A stretch of 64,000 nt of DNA from JAIQFL01 sp035501495. GTDB lineage: Bacteria; Acidobacteriota; Terriglobia; Bryobacterales; Bryobacteraceae. Shown in pieces: positions 26,564 to 35,685 of the stretch. A program made the position numbers and the translations under genes. Each line of letters opens with the position of its first letter. Within the stretch, counting starts at the first letter, position 1. The stretch spans positions 1 through 64,000 of the forward strand of contig DATJWB010000061.1 in the NCBI GenBank assembly GCA_035501495.1, in the 5' to 3' direction. The notes beneath the pieces are model-generated. The model did not search any database and was not told the DNA's origin. It saw only the letters and a list, made by a program, of their open reading frames with translations.

Positions 26564-26623
26564 GCGGCCCGGACTTCCTCACCGGCGGCGGCCACTATTG
26601 TCCGCCCGGCCAAGCGTCCCGAG

Positions 26624-28342
26624 TCAGGCATCCAGCCGCCATTGCCCGCGGGCCACGTCGAGGACCCACGCCCGCTGGTTGTCCTCATAAGCCTCCGCAT
26701 CCCCGGCTTCCGCCGCAATCTTGCCCGCCCAGACGAAGATCTCGTTCGGGCCGTTCAGCCGGGCGCGATGGCGCGAGATCCAACCAGGCGAATCTCCCGT
26801 AGTCTCCAAAAGGTGGATCTCGAAGGTCCTGGTATCGAGGCAGTAGACCGGTGTTTCCCCGAAACGGCGCTCGCCCTGATACCCAAGACTGCCGATGATG
26901 TGGATCGCATCCCCAATGAGTGTCGCAGTGTGAAAGTCGGTGGGCGGAAAGACCTCTTCGGGGTAGCAGAAGATCTCGATTCGACCGTCGGGGTAGTGCA
27001 CGAAAACGTCGTTGTAGATGCAGAAGTCGGGGTCGTAAGAGTCCTCGTGCTCGCCGCCGATCTGAATCGCGCGGCCATCGGGGAGCAGCGTCAGAGACTG
27101 GCCGAACCGCTGGGCGCACCAAACCGGACAGTCGTCGCGGCTTCCGCCCACCAGTTGCGCGCCGGCGTAGGCGTTGATCCCCGACCGGATCATGGCCTGC
27201 CAGAAGGGCTCATCCATCCGTTCGGGATTCCGATCACCCCAGCAGGCGGATGGTGCCCGGCGAAAATCTTCCGGCGTCGCCTCGAACAGCAGGTCGTCGG
27301 GCTGCGGCTCGAGGCCCAGAATCGCGCGGCGGCCTTCGAAAGAAAGTTGGGCTGGATCGGCGCCCGCGTCCAGCAGGCGGATGGCGATCTCGCGACTCTC
27401 GACGCTGCCCAGCGCGGTGCCGCACGCGGTTTGCCTGTTGACATCCGCGCCTGCCGCGATCAGCAGGTCCACCGCTTCGGCATTTCCGGCCTTCACCGCA
27501 GTCATGAGAGGGGTGTTGCAGTCGGTGTCGGGATCGGGGCTCATGCCCAGTGCGAGAAGCCATTCGAGCATCGGAGTGTGGAAGCTATCGATGGCGAGTT
27601 CGAGCGGCGTTACGCCGCCCCTTCCGGTGACCGTGAAATCGGCGCCGCAATCGACGAGGTAGCGCGCCTTCTCGACGTCGCCGGTCTTGACGGCTACCAG
27701 CCAGGGGGTGCGCTGCCACCAGTCGAGGGGCTCGAGGTACTCACCATCTTCGACGAGAGCTCTTACCTCCGCTGGCGTGCCGAGCGCCACGGCGCGGTGG
27801 AGCGGAGTCCAGGCGAGTTGCGACTCGTCGGCGCCGGCCTCCAGCAGCAGGCGGACACCGTCGAAACGGCCGATGCGGTAGAGGACCCGCAGAGCCGACT
27901 CCTGGTAGCTGCTGGTGCCGTTGAGCGCCACGCCGCGCGAAATCAACATTCGCAGAACGTCGAGGAGCCGCGGATCGCGTCCGGCATGGCGGGTGAAAAC
28001 CGCATCCATGAGCGCATCGTAGCCGTGCTGGTCCGCATAGTGGATGTCCGCGCCCCGCTCCAGCACGAGCGCCAGTTTGAGAGGGTCCCCGCCGCGCAGA
28101 CATACGCCTGCAAGGTTGTGCGGCATGCCTTCGAAAGGCATGCTCCCGGCCACTGCACCGCCGCGATCGAGGAGCAGTGCCACTAATTCGACGGTAGCCG
28201 CCGGGCTCTGGAGCGCGTACATCAGCGGCGTGAAGCCGGTGCGATCGGCTGCGTTGATGTCCGCACCCGCTGCCAGCAGTTCGCGGACACGCGGGAGATT
28301 GCCGCGCTTGACAGCGAGGTGCAATTGGTACCGCCCCATCAC
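26624..28342 (-). CDS. Ankyrin-repeat protein with C-terminal Kelch-like/propeller region
   Basis: A 572-residue cytoplasmic protein (no signal peptide). Residues about 1-340 hold eight or nine ankyrin units, such as YQLHLAVKRGNLPRVRELLA, GADINAADRTGFTPLMYALQ, GGVTPLELAIDSFHTPMLEW and CNTPLMTAVKAGNAEAVDLL. Residues about 350-572 are different: repeated blades with GQSLTLLPDGRAIQIGGEHE, IYNDVFVHYPDGRIEIFCYP, FHTATLIGDAIHIIGSLGYQ and ARLNGPNEIFVWAGKI, as in Kelch propellers. Function unknown; probably protein binding. Its ATG at 28342 overlaps the YceI stop (ATGA), so the two are co-translated. Confidence 0.75.
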   Translation of the reverse strand: MMGRYQLHLAVKRGNLPRVRELLAAGADINAADRTGFTPLMYALQSPAATVELVALLLDRGGAVAGSMPFEGMPHNLAGVCLRGGDPLKLALVLERGADIHYADQHGYDALMDAVFTRHAGRDPRLLDVLRMLISRGVALNGTSSYQESALRVLYRIGRFDGVRLLLEAGADESQLAWTPLHRAVALGTPAEVRALVEDGEYLEPLDWWQRTPWLVAVKTGDVEKARYLVDCGADFTVTGRGGVTPLELAIDSFHTPMLEWLLALGMSPDPDTDCNTPLMTAVKAGNAEAVDLLIAAGADVNRQTACGTALGSVESREIAIRLLDAGADPAQLSFEGRRAILGLEPQPDDLLFEATPEDFRRAPSACWGDRNPERMDEPFWQAMIRSGINAYAGAQLVGGSRDDCPVWCAQRFGQSLTLLPDGRAIQIGGEHEDSYDPDFCIYNDVFVHYPDGRIEIFCYPEEVFPPTDFHTATLIGDAIHIIGSLGYQGERRFGETPVYCLDTRTFEIHLLETTGDSPGWISRHRARLNGPNEIFVWAGKIAAEAGDAEAYEDNQRAWVLDVARGQWRLDA

Positions 28343-28932
28343 TCGCGGATAAACTCGATGTCGAGCGAGATCGAGACTTCATCGGCCACCGCCAGGCCGC
28401 CGGTCTCGAGGACTTCGTTCCAGACGATGCCCCATTCCTTGCGGTTGATTTTCGTGGCGGCGCTGAGCCCGACCTTTTCCCGGCCGCGTGCGTCTTTCAC
28501 CACCTCGGAGGGACCCTCCACCTCCAGAACTACCGGCCTGGTGGTGGCGTTGATGGTGAGATCGCCGGCGACCCGGAGTTTGCCCTGCCCGGCTTCCTCC
28601 ACGCGGGTGCTGACGAATTTCATGACGGGATACTTCTTCACGTCGAAGAAGTCCGGACCTTTCATCTGCGCGTCACGTGCCGCCACACCGCTATTCAGCG
28701 TCGAGCAATCGATGGTGGCTTCCACGCGCGCCTCGGTGGGGCGTTTGGGATTGAAACGCATCACGCCGTTGATGCCGCTGAACTCGCCGCGCACGGTGGA
28801 GATCATCAGGTGACGGACACTGAAATAAGCGGCGCTGTGATTGGAATCGATCCGCCAGGCACCCTCCTGCGCGCAGAGTCCGGTGGGTACGATCAGGAGC
28901 GTGGCGAGACAGACCGGGGTCGGGCGCCGCAT
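28339..28932 (-). CDS. YceI-family periplasmic lipocalin-like protein
   Basis: A 197-residue exported protein: a signal peptide (CLATLLIVPTGLCAQ) and a YceI domain (WRIDSNHSAAYFSVRHLMIS at the start, RGEFSGINGVMRFNPKRPTE, FFDVKKYPVMKFVSTRVEEA, GDLTINATTRPVVLEVEG). YceI proteins bind polyprenoid lipids in a barrel and are often stress or base induced. The ATG at 28932 directly precedes the signal peptide; an upstream ATG at 29031 is possible but adds a basic stretch unlike a leader. It is followed by the ankyrin gene with an overlap. Confidence 0.87.
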   Translation of the reverse strand: MRRPTPVCLATLLIVPTGLCAQEGAWRIDSNHSAAYFSVRHLMISTVRGEFSGINGVMRFNPKRPTEARVEATIDCSTLNSGVAARDAQMKGPDFFDVKKYPVMKFVSTRVEEAGQGKLRVAGDLTINATTRPVVLEVEGPSEVVKDARGREKVGLSAATKINRKEWGIVWNEVLETGGLAVADEVSISLDIEFIRE

Positions 28933-29033
28933 GTTGTGGTCAATTCTATCAGCTTGCCGATGCGACGGAATGGTCCGATTCCGTACACCGCGGGATGGGG
29001 GTTGTCGGCAAGCCTTGCCAGTCTTTATCATGG

Positions 29034-31328
29034 ATGCTAGTGCCCGAGCTGCTAGAGTCGCTGGGCGCCAGCGAAGAACGCTACCGCGCGCTTTTCGAGG
29101 CCACCCAGGATGGCATCCTGATCGTCGACGATGGTGGAAAGTTCGTTGATGTCAACGAGAGCTTTTGCCACCTCCTGGGGGCTCCCCGCGAGCGCCTGAT
29201 CGGTGCGCGATTCCTGGATTTCGTTCCACCGGGAAGCCTGGCTGAAACCGTGAGCGCCCTGGCCAGGCTCAAAGCGCCTCCCTCGGCCCCCGTGGAGTTT
29301 GCCGTGACATCCGCCGATGGCCGGCTGATCGATCTGGAGTGGAGTTCCTCGTCGCGCCACCTCCCGGGTTTTTATTTCTTCTCCTGCCGTGACATCACGG
29401 CGAGGAAGAGGGCCGAGCGCGAGCTGTCGATGAGCGAGGCGCGCTACCGGGCGTTGATCGAGGCATCCGGCCAGGTAGTCTGGACCGCCGACAGTTCCGG
29501 CCGGCGGGATGAGACGAGCCGGCTGTGGTGGTCGGAAATCACCGGACAATCGCGCGACGAGAGTGCCGGATGGAATTGGCTCGATGCGGTGCATCCGGAC
29601 GACCGGCAGCGCGTCCAGCGCCAATGGAAGGAAGCGGTCGAGACCAAAAGCACACTCAAGAGCGACTACCGGGTTCGCACCCGGCAGGGCTCTTACCGGA
29701 GCTTTACCGTCCGCGGAATCCCGGTGTTGAACGCCGACGGGTCGTTTCGCGAATGGGTGGGCACGTTCGCCGATGTAACCGAACAGAAAGTTGCCGAAAA
29801 CGCCATAGCCGTGAGTTCCGCGAAGCTTCGGGCCTACTTCGAGACTGCGTCGCAGGGGATCATTCGTGTTAACGAGCAGGGGCGCATCGAGGAGCTCAAC
29901 GCCAGGCTGCTGGAACTGTGCGGCTACAGCCGCGAAGAACTGATCGGCCAGGACGTGACAATCCTGGTGGCGGAGGAACTGCGCAAATCGTACGCCAAGC
30001 ACATCGCGGGGCTCTTCCGCGCTCCCAAGACGTGGCCCATGGGCGCAGGTCTGGAGGTGATGGCGCGCCACAAAGACGGGCACGAATTCCCGGTGGAGAT
30101 GGGGCTCAGCTTCGTCGAAGAGCGCGACGGACTACGGGCGTTGGCCTTTGTCTCGGACATCACCGAGCGCAAACGATCCGAAAGCGCCTTGCTGGAGAGC
30201 CAGAAGCTCGAGAGCCTGGGGGTGCTGGCGGGCGGCATTGCACACGACTTCAACAATCTCCTGGTGGGGATCATGGGCAACGCCAGCCTGCTGCAGATTG
30301 CGCCCCTCGCCGAAGTCTATCGCGACACCGTGGCCGAGATCCTGAAGGCGAGCCAGCGCGCCGCCGACCTCACCCGGCAGTTGCTGGCATACGCCGGCAA
30401 GGCCCGCTTCGACATGAGGCCGCTGAATCTCTCCGCGCTCGTCAAAGAGATTAATGCCCTGATCCACGCCTCGATTCCCAAAACCGTGTATTTACGGCTT
30501 GACCTCGACGAGAGCGCGCCTTTCATCCTGGCAGATGCCGGGCAGATCCAGCAGGTGATCATGAACCTGGTGATCAACGGCGCGGAATCCATCCCGCGGA
30601 ACACACCCGGTGTGGTAGTCGTCAGTACCCGTGAAGAAGAGATCGATGCGGAAAATGCCAGGGCGAATTTCGGCGTCGATCTCCGGCCGGGCAAGTACGT
30701 GAGCCTCGAGGTGCAGGACACCGGAGCGGGAATCGATGAGGGCACGCGGCAGCGGATGTTCGATCCCTTCTTTACCACGAAGTTCATGGGCCGCGGGCTG
30801 GGACTTTCGGCGGTCCTGGGAATTGTCCGGGCGCACCACGGCGCTTTGCGGGTGGAAAGCCACCTCGGAGAAGGAAGCACCTTTACCGTGGTCTTTCCCG
30901 CGATGGGCGCTGGCGTCGTGGAAGTGCCGGAGCCCGAGGAATTGGAAGACGCCGATCTGACCGGACACGGTTTGATCCTGGTGGTGGACGATGAAGCCAC
31001 GATCCGCCGGACCGCCAAGATGGCGCTGGAGCGCTACGGCTACGACGTGCTGGTGGCGCGCGATGGGCTCAGTGCCGTGGAACTGTTCGAAGACCGCGCC
31101 GACGACATCAAACTGGTGCTGATGGATCTGACCATGCCCGAGATGGGCGGCGAGGAAGCTCTCAACCGCCTGCAAAGCATCCGGCCGGGCGTCCGCGTCA
31201 TTCTGTCCAGCGGATACCATGAAACCGACGTGATCCAGCAGTTTACGGGGCAAAAACTGGCCGGATTCATTCAGAAGCCTTACAACATCCGAACGCTGGC
31301 CGCGAAAGTGAAAGCGGCGCTGGCCTAG
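29034..31328 (+). CDS. Hybrid histidine kinase with three PAS domains and a receiver domain
   Basis: A 764-residue soluble sensor without membrane segments. Three PAS domains (about 12-125, 133-255, 262-385), each introduced by RYRALFEATQD, RYRALIEASGQ or LRAYFETASQG and ending with DITARKRAE, DVTEQKVAE or DITERKRSE. The kinase core has the H box LAGGIAHDFNNLLVGIMGNA (phospho-accepting His404), an N box QQVIMNLVINGAESIP, a G1 box VQDTGAGID, a DPFFTTKFMGRGLGLSAVLG lid and a C-terminal receiver with LILVVDDEATIRR and phospho-acceptor Asp698 in LMDLTMPEMGG. The bifunctional layout suggests an internal phosphorelay; no output gene is adjacent. An ATG at 28995 is an alternative start. Confidence 0.88.
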   Translation: MLVPELLESLGASEERYRALFEATQDGILIVDDGGKFVDVNESFCHLLGAPRERLIGARFLDFVPPGSLAETVSALARLKAPPSAPVEFAVTSADGRLIDLEWSSSSRHLPGFYFFSCRDITARKRAERELSMSEARYRALIEASGQVVWTADSSGRRDETSRLWWSEITGQSRDESAGWNWLDAVHPDDRQRVQRQWKEAVETKSTLKSDYRVRTRQGSYRSFTVRGIPVLNADGSFREWVGTFADVTEQKVAENAIAVSSAKLRAYFETASQGIIRVNEQGRIEELNARLLELCGYSREELIGQDVTILVAEELRKSYAKHIAGLFRAPKTWPMGAGLEVMARHKDGHEFPVEMGLSFVEERDGLRALAFVSDITERKRSESALLESQKLESLGVLAGGIAHDFNNLLVGIMGNASLLQIAPLAEVYRDTVAEILKASQRAADLTRQLLAYAGKARFDMRPLNLSALVKEINALIHASIPKTVYLRLDLDESAPFILADAGQIQQVIMNLVINGAESIPRNTPGVVVVSTREEEIDAENARANFGVDLRPGKYVSLEVQDTGAGIDEGTRQRMFDPFFTTKFMGRGLGLSAVLGIVRAHHGALRVESHLGEGSTFTVVFPAMGAGVVEVPEPEELEDADLTGHGLILVVDDEATIRRTAKMALERYGYDVLVARDGLSAVELFEDRADDIKLVLMDLTMPEMGGEEALNRLQSIRPGVRVILSSGYHETDVIQQFTGQKLAGFIQKPYNIRTLAAKVKAALA

Positions 31329-31553
31329 CGTGGCGACGAGACGCAGCATAGTAGAATCGGCGCACACGATTTCTCCGCCCAGCATGACGGTGGGCTCGGG
31401 AGTTCGCGGGATCGCTGCCCGCCGTGCCGGCATGGTGGATGTGAACGCCGCGGTACGCTCGGAGTAGTACGGGCGTGGTGAAGCGCCAATCTCGAAAACT
31501 CTTCGCGGCTGGCACAGTGTCGCCAGTCGTCCCGAATCGAAACGCCGAACGGA

Positions 31554-32603
31554 TTACGCCACTTTGCGGAGTTTTGTGACGCGCCCCACTTCCACCCACT
31601 CCACCACGAAGATATTGCCGGCGTGGTCGAAACAGGCTCCGTGGGGGCAGACGAACTTGCCCGGCGTGAAGTGATCGCGTGCCATGGTGCGGGTTTCGCG
31701 CCATTTGCTGGACGAATCATCACCCAACTGGGCAACCACTTCGTTGTGGCGATCCATTAGGGTGACGCGCGCGCCGAGGTCGGGAACCACGACGTCGCCG
31801 TTCTTGTAGTAGTGGAAGTGACACGGCAGGTTGGTGCCGGCGATGAAGTCCCGGTGCTGGCCGTCCAGGGTGAACCGCTGAATGCGCGCGTTGGCCCGGT
31901 CCGCCACCGTCAGGATCGGCTGACCGCTCCGCATGTCTACTGCGATGCCGTGCGGGCAGTCCAGCTTCCCGGGCTCCTTGCCCTTTCCTCCGAAGGTGCG
32001 GATGTACTCGCCTTTGTGGTCGTACTGATTGATGTAGCTCGATCCGTAGCCGTCGCCCACGTAGAGGTCGCCGTTGGGAGCGATGGCGAGATTGGTCGGG
32101 CTGTACTTGGGCTTTTTGCCGTCGGCGCCCGGCTTGTAAGCCTCCGACACGTCGGGGTACCCGAGGGAGAACACCTCCTCGCCATCGAGGGTGGCTTTCA
32201 CCACCACGCCGCGGCGTGTATCGCACAGGTACAGGAATTCCGTCGAGCCCTCTTTCTGAATATGCAGGCCATGCGCTCCACCCTTGAATTCCTTGCCCCA
32301 CGATTTGATGAACTTCCCCTTGTCGTCGAAGACCACCATGGAATCCGAGCTTTCGCTCGAGGCGTTCACGGTGTGGTGCACGTAGATGCGGCCCTGCGAA
32401 TCCTCGATCACGCCGTGGGTGTTGCCGTAACGGATGTTGGCGGGCAGTTCTCCCCAATCGTGGTGTACCTCGAAAGTGTGGGCGCCGCTGCCGACGACCG
32501 GGAGTTTGCTCCCCGCCTTGTCGTCTGCGTGCAGGATCGTCGGGACGAGCGCGGCGGCAGTCCGCAGAAAACCTCGCCGGGAATGGGTCGGATTATCGTT
32601 CAT
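31554..32603 (-). CDS. Twin-arginine exported NHL-repeat beta-propeller protein
   Basis: A 349-residue protein with a Tat-type leader (HSRRGFLRTAAALVPTIL). The mature part is made of NHL-like blades: GNTHGVIEDSQGRIYVHHTV, SPTNLAIAPNGDLYVGDGYG, CPHGIAVDMRSGQPILTVAD and CPHGACFDHAGNIFVVEWVE. The six-bladed propeller resembles peptidylamidoglycolate-lyase- or gluconolaconase-like proteins of planctomycetes and acidobacteria. Catalytic function is not evident. It is a single gene, tail to tail with the hybrid kinase (225 bases between, with no feature I can name). Confidence 0.8.
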   Translation of the reverse strand: MNDNPTHSRRGFLRTAAALVPTILHADDKAGSKLPVVGSGAHTFEVHHDWGELPANIRYGNTHGVIEDSQGRIYVHHTVNASSESSDSMVVFDDKGKFIKSWGKEFKGGAHGLHIQKEGSTEFLYLCDTRRGVVVKATLDGEEVFSLGYPDVSEAYKPGADGKKPKYSPTNLAIAPNGDLYVGDGYGSSYINQYDHKGEYIRTFGGKGKEPGKLDCPHGIAVDMRSGQPILTVADRANARIQRFTLDGQHRDFIAGTNLPCHFHYYKNGDVVVPDLGARVTLMDRHNEVVAQLGDDSSSKWRETRTMARDHFTPGKFVCPHGACFDHAGNIFVVEWVEVGRVTKLRKVA

Positions 32604-32654
32604 CGAGGGAAGGTCCTAAGGGAAGAGTATATTACAAGGAAAGAAGGTGCCGTT

Positions 32655-33023
32655 ATGACCCCCCCGAAAACGCCTAAAGGGCGCAAGGCGAAGGCCAGTC
32701 TCACACTCGGCTTCTCCAAGGCGCAGCTCGATGAACTGGTGGCGGAAGCCACCGTCGATGCCCACGATGAGGGCGAGCAAGCCACCGGGTTTTACACGAT
32801 GATGGAGAACGATCTCGAGCTGCCGTTTGAGACCGAAGTGCTCGGCGTGCCTGTCACGGTAGAAGCGATCGATTTCGTCGGCGACAATCGTCTCTGTGCG
32901 GTCTGCAGGCGAGGAACAAAACGCCAGCGAATCTCCCTGAAGGACCTGCCTCTTCCCTCCCCCCTGCCGCAGGGCGCGGAATGGATAGCCGCCTACCGCC
33001 ACTGGCTCGTGTGGGAGGACTGA
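32655..33023 (+). CDS. CcbP-like calcium-binding protein family member
   Basis: A 122-residue protein. After a basic N-terminus (PPKTPKGRKAKASL), a short acidic segment (EATVDAHDEGEQATGFYTMM) is followed by the conserved core ENDLELPFETEVLGVPVTVE, CAVCRRGTKRQRISLKDLPL and PLPQGAEWIAAYRHWLVWED. The order PF.T.VLG, RG.KRQRI, LPLP and PEGAEWI.AYR matches proteins I recall as CcbP-type calcium-binding proteins, first described in Anabaena. Ca binding in this one is inferred. Starts 51 bases from the divergent NHL gene; AAGAAGGTG precedes the ATG. Confidence 0.65.
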   Translation: MTPPKTPKGRKAKASLTLGFSKAQLDELVAEATVDAHDEGEQATGFYTMMENDLELPFETEVLGVPVTVEAIDFVGDNRLCAVCRRGTKRQRISLKDLPLPSPLPQGAEWIAAYRHWLVWED

Positions 33024-33092
33024 AAGAAAGCAACCTTCCATAAGCCGAAATTCCCACTTGCCAAAAGGCGAATAAAAAGCGAAAATGCCCGT

Positions 33093-34055
33093 ATGGCTCT
33101 CGTGGGCATCGCGCGCCTGGCATCCCAGAGCGAATTGCTGGAAGCCAAACGCTCCGTGCAGTACTTTGAGATCCCGGCCCGCAGCATCCTGAACCGCACC
33201 AGGCCGGGCATGCCGTTTCAGTGGACCATTAATCCGTATCGCGGATGCGAGTTTGGCTGCAAATACTGCTATGCGCGATACACCCACGAGTTCATGGAGA
33301 TGGACGCATTCGAGTTCGAGGACCGCATCTACGCCAAATCCGCGTCCGACCACCTGCTGCGCCAGGAACTCGGGCGCATCAGCCGCAAGGACCACATCGC
33401 CATCGGAACCGCGACCGACCCCTATCAACCCGCCGAGCGCCGTTTCGGCCGTACGCGGGCAATCCTGGAGGTATTTGCCCGGGAACGCGGCCGTTTCCTG
33501 GGAATCACCACGAAGTCGGACCTGGTGCTGCGAGACCTGGAGCTGTTGCAGGAGGTTGCGCGCGCCAACGTGCTCGGCATCAACCTGACCATCACGACCT
33601 TGAACGAGAAGCTCGCGCGAATGCTGGAGCCGCGAGCGCCGCGTCCCGAACTGCGCCTCGATGCCGCGCGGCGCCTCAGCCGGGCGGGAATCTGTGTGAG
33701 CGTGTTCCCGAACCCCATCATGCCAGGCCTGACCGATGGCGAACGGCAACTGGACCGCCTGGCGAAAGCGGCGCGCGACGCCGGGGCGCTGTCGTTCGGA
33801 GGCGGGCCGCTGTTCCTCATGCCGAGCGCGCAGAAGGTGTTCTTCCCGTTTCTGGAGAAAGAGTTTCCGCGGCTCGCCGCGCGCTATCGGGGATTGTTCG
33901 AGAAAGGCGCATACCTCGGGCGCGACTACAAGGAGGCGCTCCAGCAGCGCGTCCGCCGCATTCGCGACCGCTACGGTCTGGCCTCGGGACCGATCGAATA
34001 CCGGCCGGAGTTGTGGGCCGGAGAGGAGCAGGGGGAGCTGTTTCCGCTCGCCTGA
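33093..34055 (+). CDS. PA0069-type radical SAM protein (spore-photoproduct-lyase-like family)
   Basis: A 320-residue radical SAM protein. The motif is NPYRGCEFGCKYCYARYTHE (CxxxCxxC), preceded by the conserved SILNRTRPGMPFQWTI and followed by IAIGTATDPYQPAERRFGRT, IGTKSD-like GITTKSDLVLRDLELL, NLTITTLNEKLARMLEPRAP, SVFPNPIMPGLTDGE and GGPLFLMPSAQKVFFPFLEK. This is the widespread PA0069/Rv2578c group; its reaction is not established (DNA-lesion repair has been proposed from resemblance to photoproduct lyase). The ATG at 33093 fits. It lies tail to tail with the Gfo/Idh gene, the stops being two bases apart. Confidence 0.88.
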   Translation: MALVGIARLASQSELLEAKRSVQYFEIPARSILNRTRPGMPFQWTINPYRGCEFGCKYCYARYTHEFMEMDAFEFEDRIYAKSASDHLLRQELGRISRKDHIAIGTATDPYQPAERRFGRTRAILEVFARERGRFLGITTKSDLVLRDLELLQEVARANVLGINLTITTLNEKLARMLEPRAPRPELRLDAARRLSRAGICVSVFPNPIMPGLTDGERQLDRLAKAARDAGALSFGGGPLFLMPSAQKVFFPFLEKEFPRLAARYRGLFEKGAYLGRDYKEALQQRVRRIRDRYGLASGPIEYRPELWAGEEQGELFPLA

Positions 34056-34057
34056 GT

Positions 34058-35434
34058 TCACACCACGTACGGCTGACGATAGTTGCGCGTGATCAGCGCG
34101 TTGGCGTCGGCATCGTTGGCGAATCGCGGGCCGGCCTCGATGGTCAGCTTGCGCCCCACCCGATAGCTGATGTTGGCCAGATGGCACAACGAGGCGCTGA
34201 GGTACGCGTTGCCGATTTCGTCGTGCAGTTCCTTGTAATTGCGGGAACGGCACGCGGCCAGGAAGTTCTCCATGTGGTAGACCGTGGGATCGGGAGCAGT
34301 GCCGCGGGCGGGCGGGCGCTCCTCCATGATCAACTCGCTGCTCTCCCCTTTGAATGCCTGGAAACCTTCGTCGCTCATGGCGGCCCAGCCCTCGGTGCCG
34401 TAGAACAGGTTGCCGATCATCACGTTCAACGGCTGCGCATTGCGGGGAGCGGTCGCGGTGGGCGCCGGAGTTTCGGGAGCAACCGCCGATCCCGCCGCAG
34501 GCCGGGGCCGGCGGGTCTGCGGCGAACCTTCGCCGCCGGTCAGCAGCCCCCGCACTTCGAACACAATCTCGCGCCCGCCGTAATCGTAACTGGCCAGCAG
34601 CGTGTTGGGCGTCTCCTGATCGTCGATGTACGCGTACTTGCCGCCCATCGCCACCGCCGACTTGGGCCACTCGGGATCGCCCAAGCCCCACCGGCACAGC
34701 CCCATCTCGTGGACTCCCTGGTTGCCGATATCTCCGTTGCCGGTGTCCCAGAACCAGTGCCAGTTGTATTTGAAGCGCTTCTCATTGAACGGGCGGAGGG
34801 GCGCCGGTCCGAGGAACAGGTCCCAATTCACGCCCTTCGGCACCGGGCTGTCTTCGGCGTGGCCGATGGAAACGCGGCGTTTGAAGCACAGGCCCTTGGC
34901 CAGATAGATTTGGCCGATCAGGCCGCCTCGCAGCGCCTCGAAGGCCTTGATCTTCATTGGATTGCTGCGGTGCTGGGAGCCGATCTGGAGCATTCGCCTG
35001 GTCTCGCGCGCGACCTTGATCATCTGCTGGCCTTCGTGGATGTTGTAGCAGGCGGGCTTTTCGCCATACACGTCCTTGCCGGCCTGCATCGCCCAGATGG
35101 CCGCCAAGGCATGCCAGTGGTTGGGAGTGGCGATGGAGACCGCGTCGATGCCGTGCTCCGCATACGCCTGGCGCATGTCTTCAAACTCCTTGGCCTTCTC
35201 GCCGGTGTTCTTCAGCAGGGTCGCCTGGGCCTTCTCGCGCGCAGCCTGGTCGATATCGCAGAGCCCCACGACCCGGGCGCCGGGCATTTTCGAATAGATG
35301 TCCAGGTGATTCGAGCCGCGGCCTCCGAGCCCGACGATGCCGACGTTCACCTTGTCGTTCGCCCCCCAGACGCGCGTCGCAGCCAACGCCGTAGTGGCCC
35401 CAAGGAAAAACCTGCGGGAAGTAGTTTGAGACAC
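34058..35434 (-). CDS. Gfo/Idh/MocA-family oxidoreductase with twin-arginine leader
   Basis: A 458-residue NAD(P)-binding sugar oxidoreductase type protein. The leader SQTTSRRFFLGATTALAATR is Tat-like, so the enzyme is exported pre-folded with its cofactor. The N-terminal Rossmann fold has VNVGIVGLGGRGSNHLDIYS, then VSIATPNHWHALAAIWAMQA and the family signature GKDVYGEKPACYNIHEGQQM. The C-terminal domain is typical, with PFNEKRFKYNWHWFWDTGNG and GDIGNQGVHEMGLCRWGL. A proline/alanine-rich insert (RRPRPAAGSAVAPETPAPTA) sits around residue 310. Substrate unknown; probably a sugar or polyol. The product of the DUF1080 gene at 2.9 kb belongs to a family often acting on related 3-keto sugars, but they are not linked here. 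Confidence 0.88.
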   Translation of the reverse strand: MSQTTSRRFFLGATTALAATRVWGANDKVNVGIVGLGGRGSNHLDIYSKMPGARVVGLCDIDQAAREKAQATLLKNTGEKAKEFEDMRQAYAEHGIDAVSIATPNHWHALAAIWAMQAGKDVYGEKPACYNIHEGQQMIKVARETRRMLQIGSQHRSNPMKIKAFEALRGGLIGQIYLAKGLCFKRRVSIGHAEDSPVPKGVNWDLFLGPAPLRPFNEKRFKYNWHWFWDTGNGDIGNQGVHEMGLCRWGLGDPEWPKSAVAMGGKYAYIDDQETPNTLLASYDYGGREIVFEVRGLLTGGEGSPQTRRPRPAAGSAVAPETPAPTATAPRNAQPLNVMIGNLFYGTEGWAAMSDEGFQAFKGESSELIMEERPPARGTAPDPTVYHMENFLAACRSRNYKELHDEIGNAYLSASLCHLANISYRVGRKLTIEAGPRFANDADANALITRNYRQPYVV

Positions 35435-35559
35435 GAATAGCTCCTTTTCGCGCTCATTATAACAGCGGAACGTGGTACGCGGGGCCTACCTCTGGCGTGT
35501 CGAGGCGTCCGCCGCCGGCGGCTCGAATCCGTGCGACCTGTCGGCGTTCTGGTTCGACT

Positions 35560-35665
35560 CGCGGCAGCCTCGAAAACCTCTTCGCCGGAAGCAACAGTAA
35601 ATGCCCGAAAAAGCGTCCCGAAGAGTCGGGACGCGGCAGCCACGAGTGCCCGCGCACATCGCCCG
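35560..35665 (+). repeat. Extended palindromic repeat copy
   Basis: It fills much of the 250-base gap between the Gfo/Idh and PQQ genes. The upstream arm is GCGGCAGCCTCGAAAACCTC...GCCCGAAA, followed by the hairpin GCGTCCCGA-AGAG-TCGGGACGC (35613-35634, perfect 9-base stem) and by GCGGCAGCCACGAGTGCCCG. The rest of the gap holds nothing else I can name. Confidence 0.82.
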
Positions 35666-35685
35666 GCGAGCGGGTTGCGGGCCGA

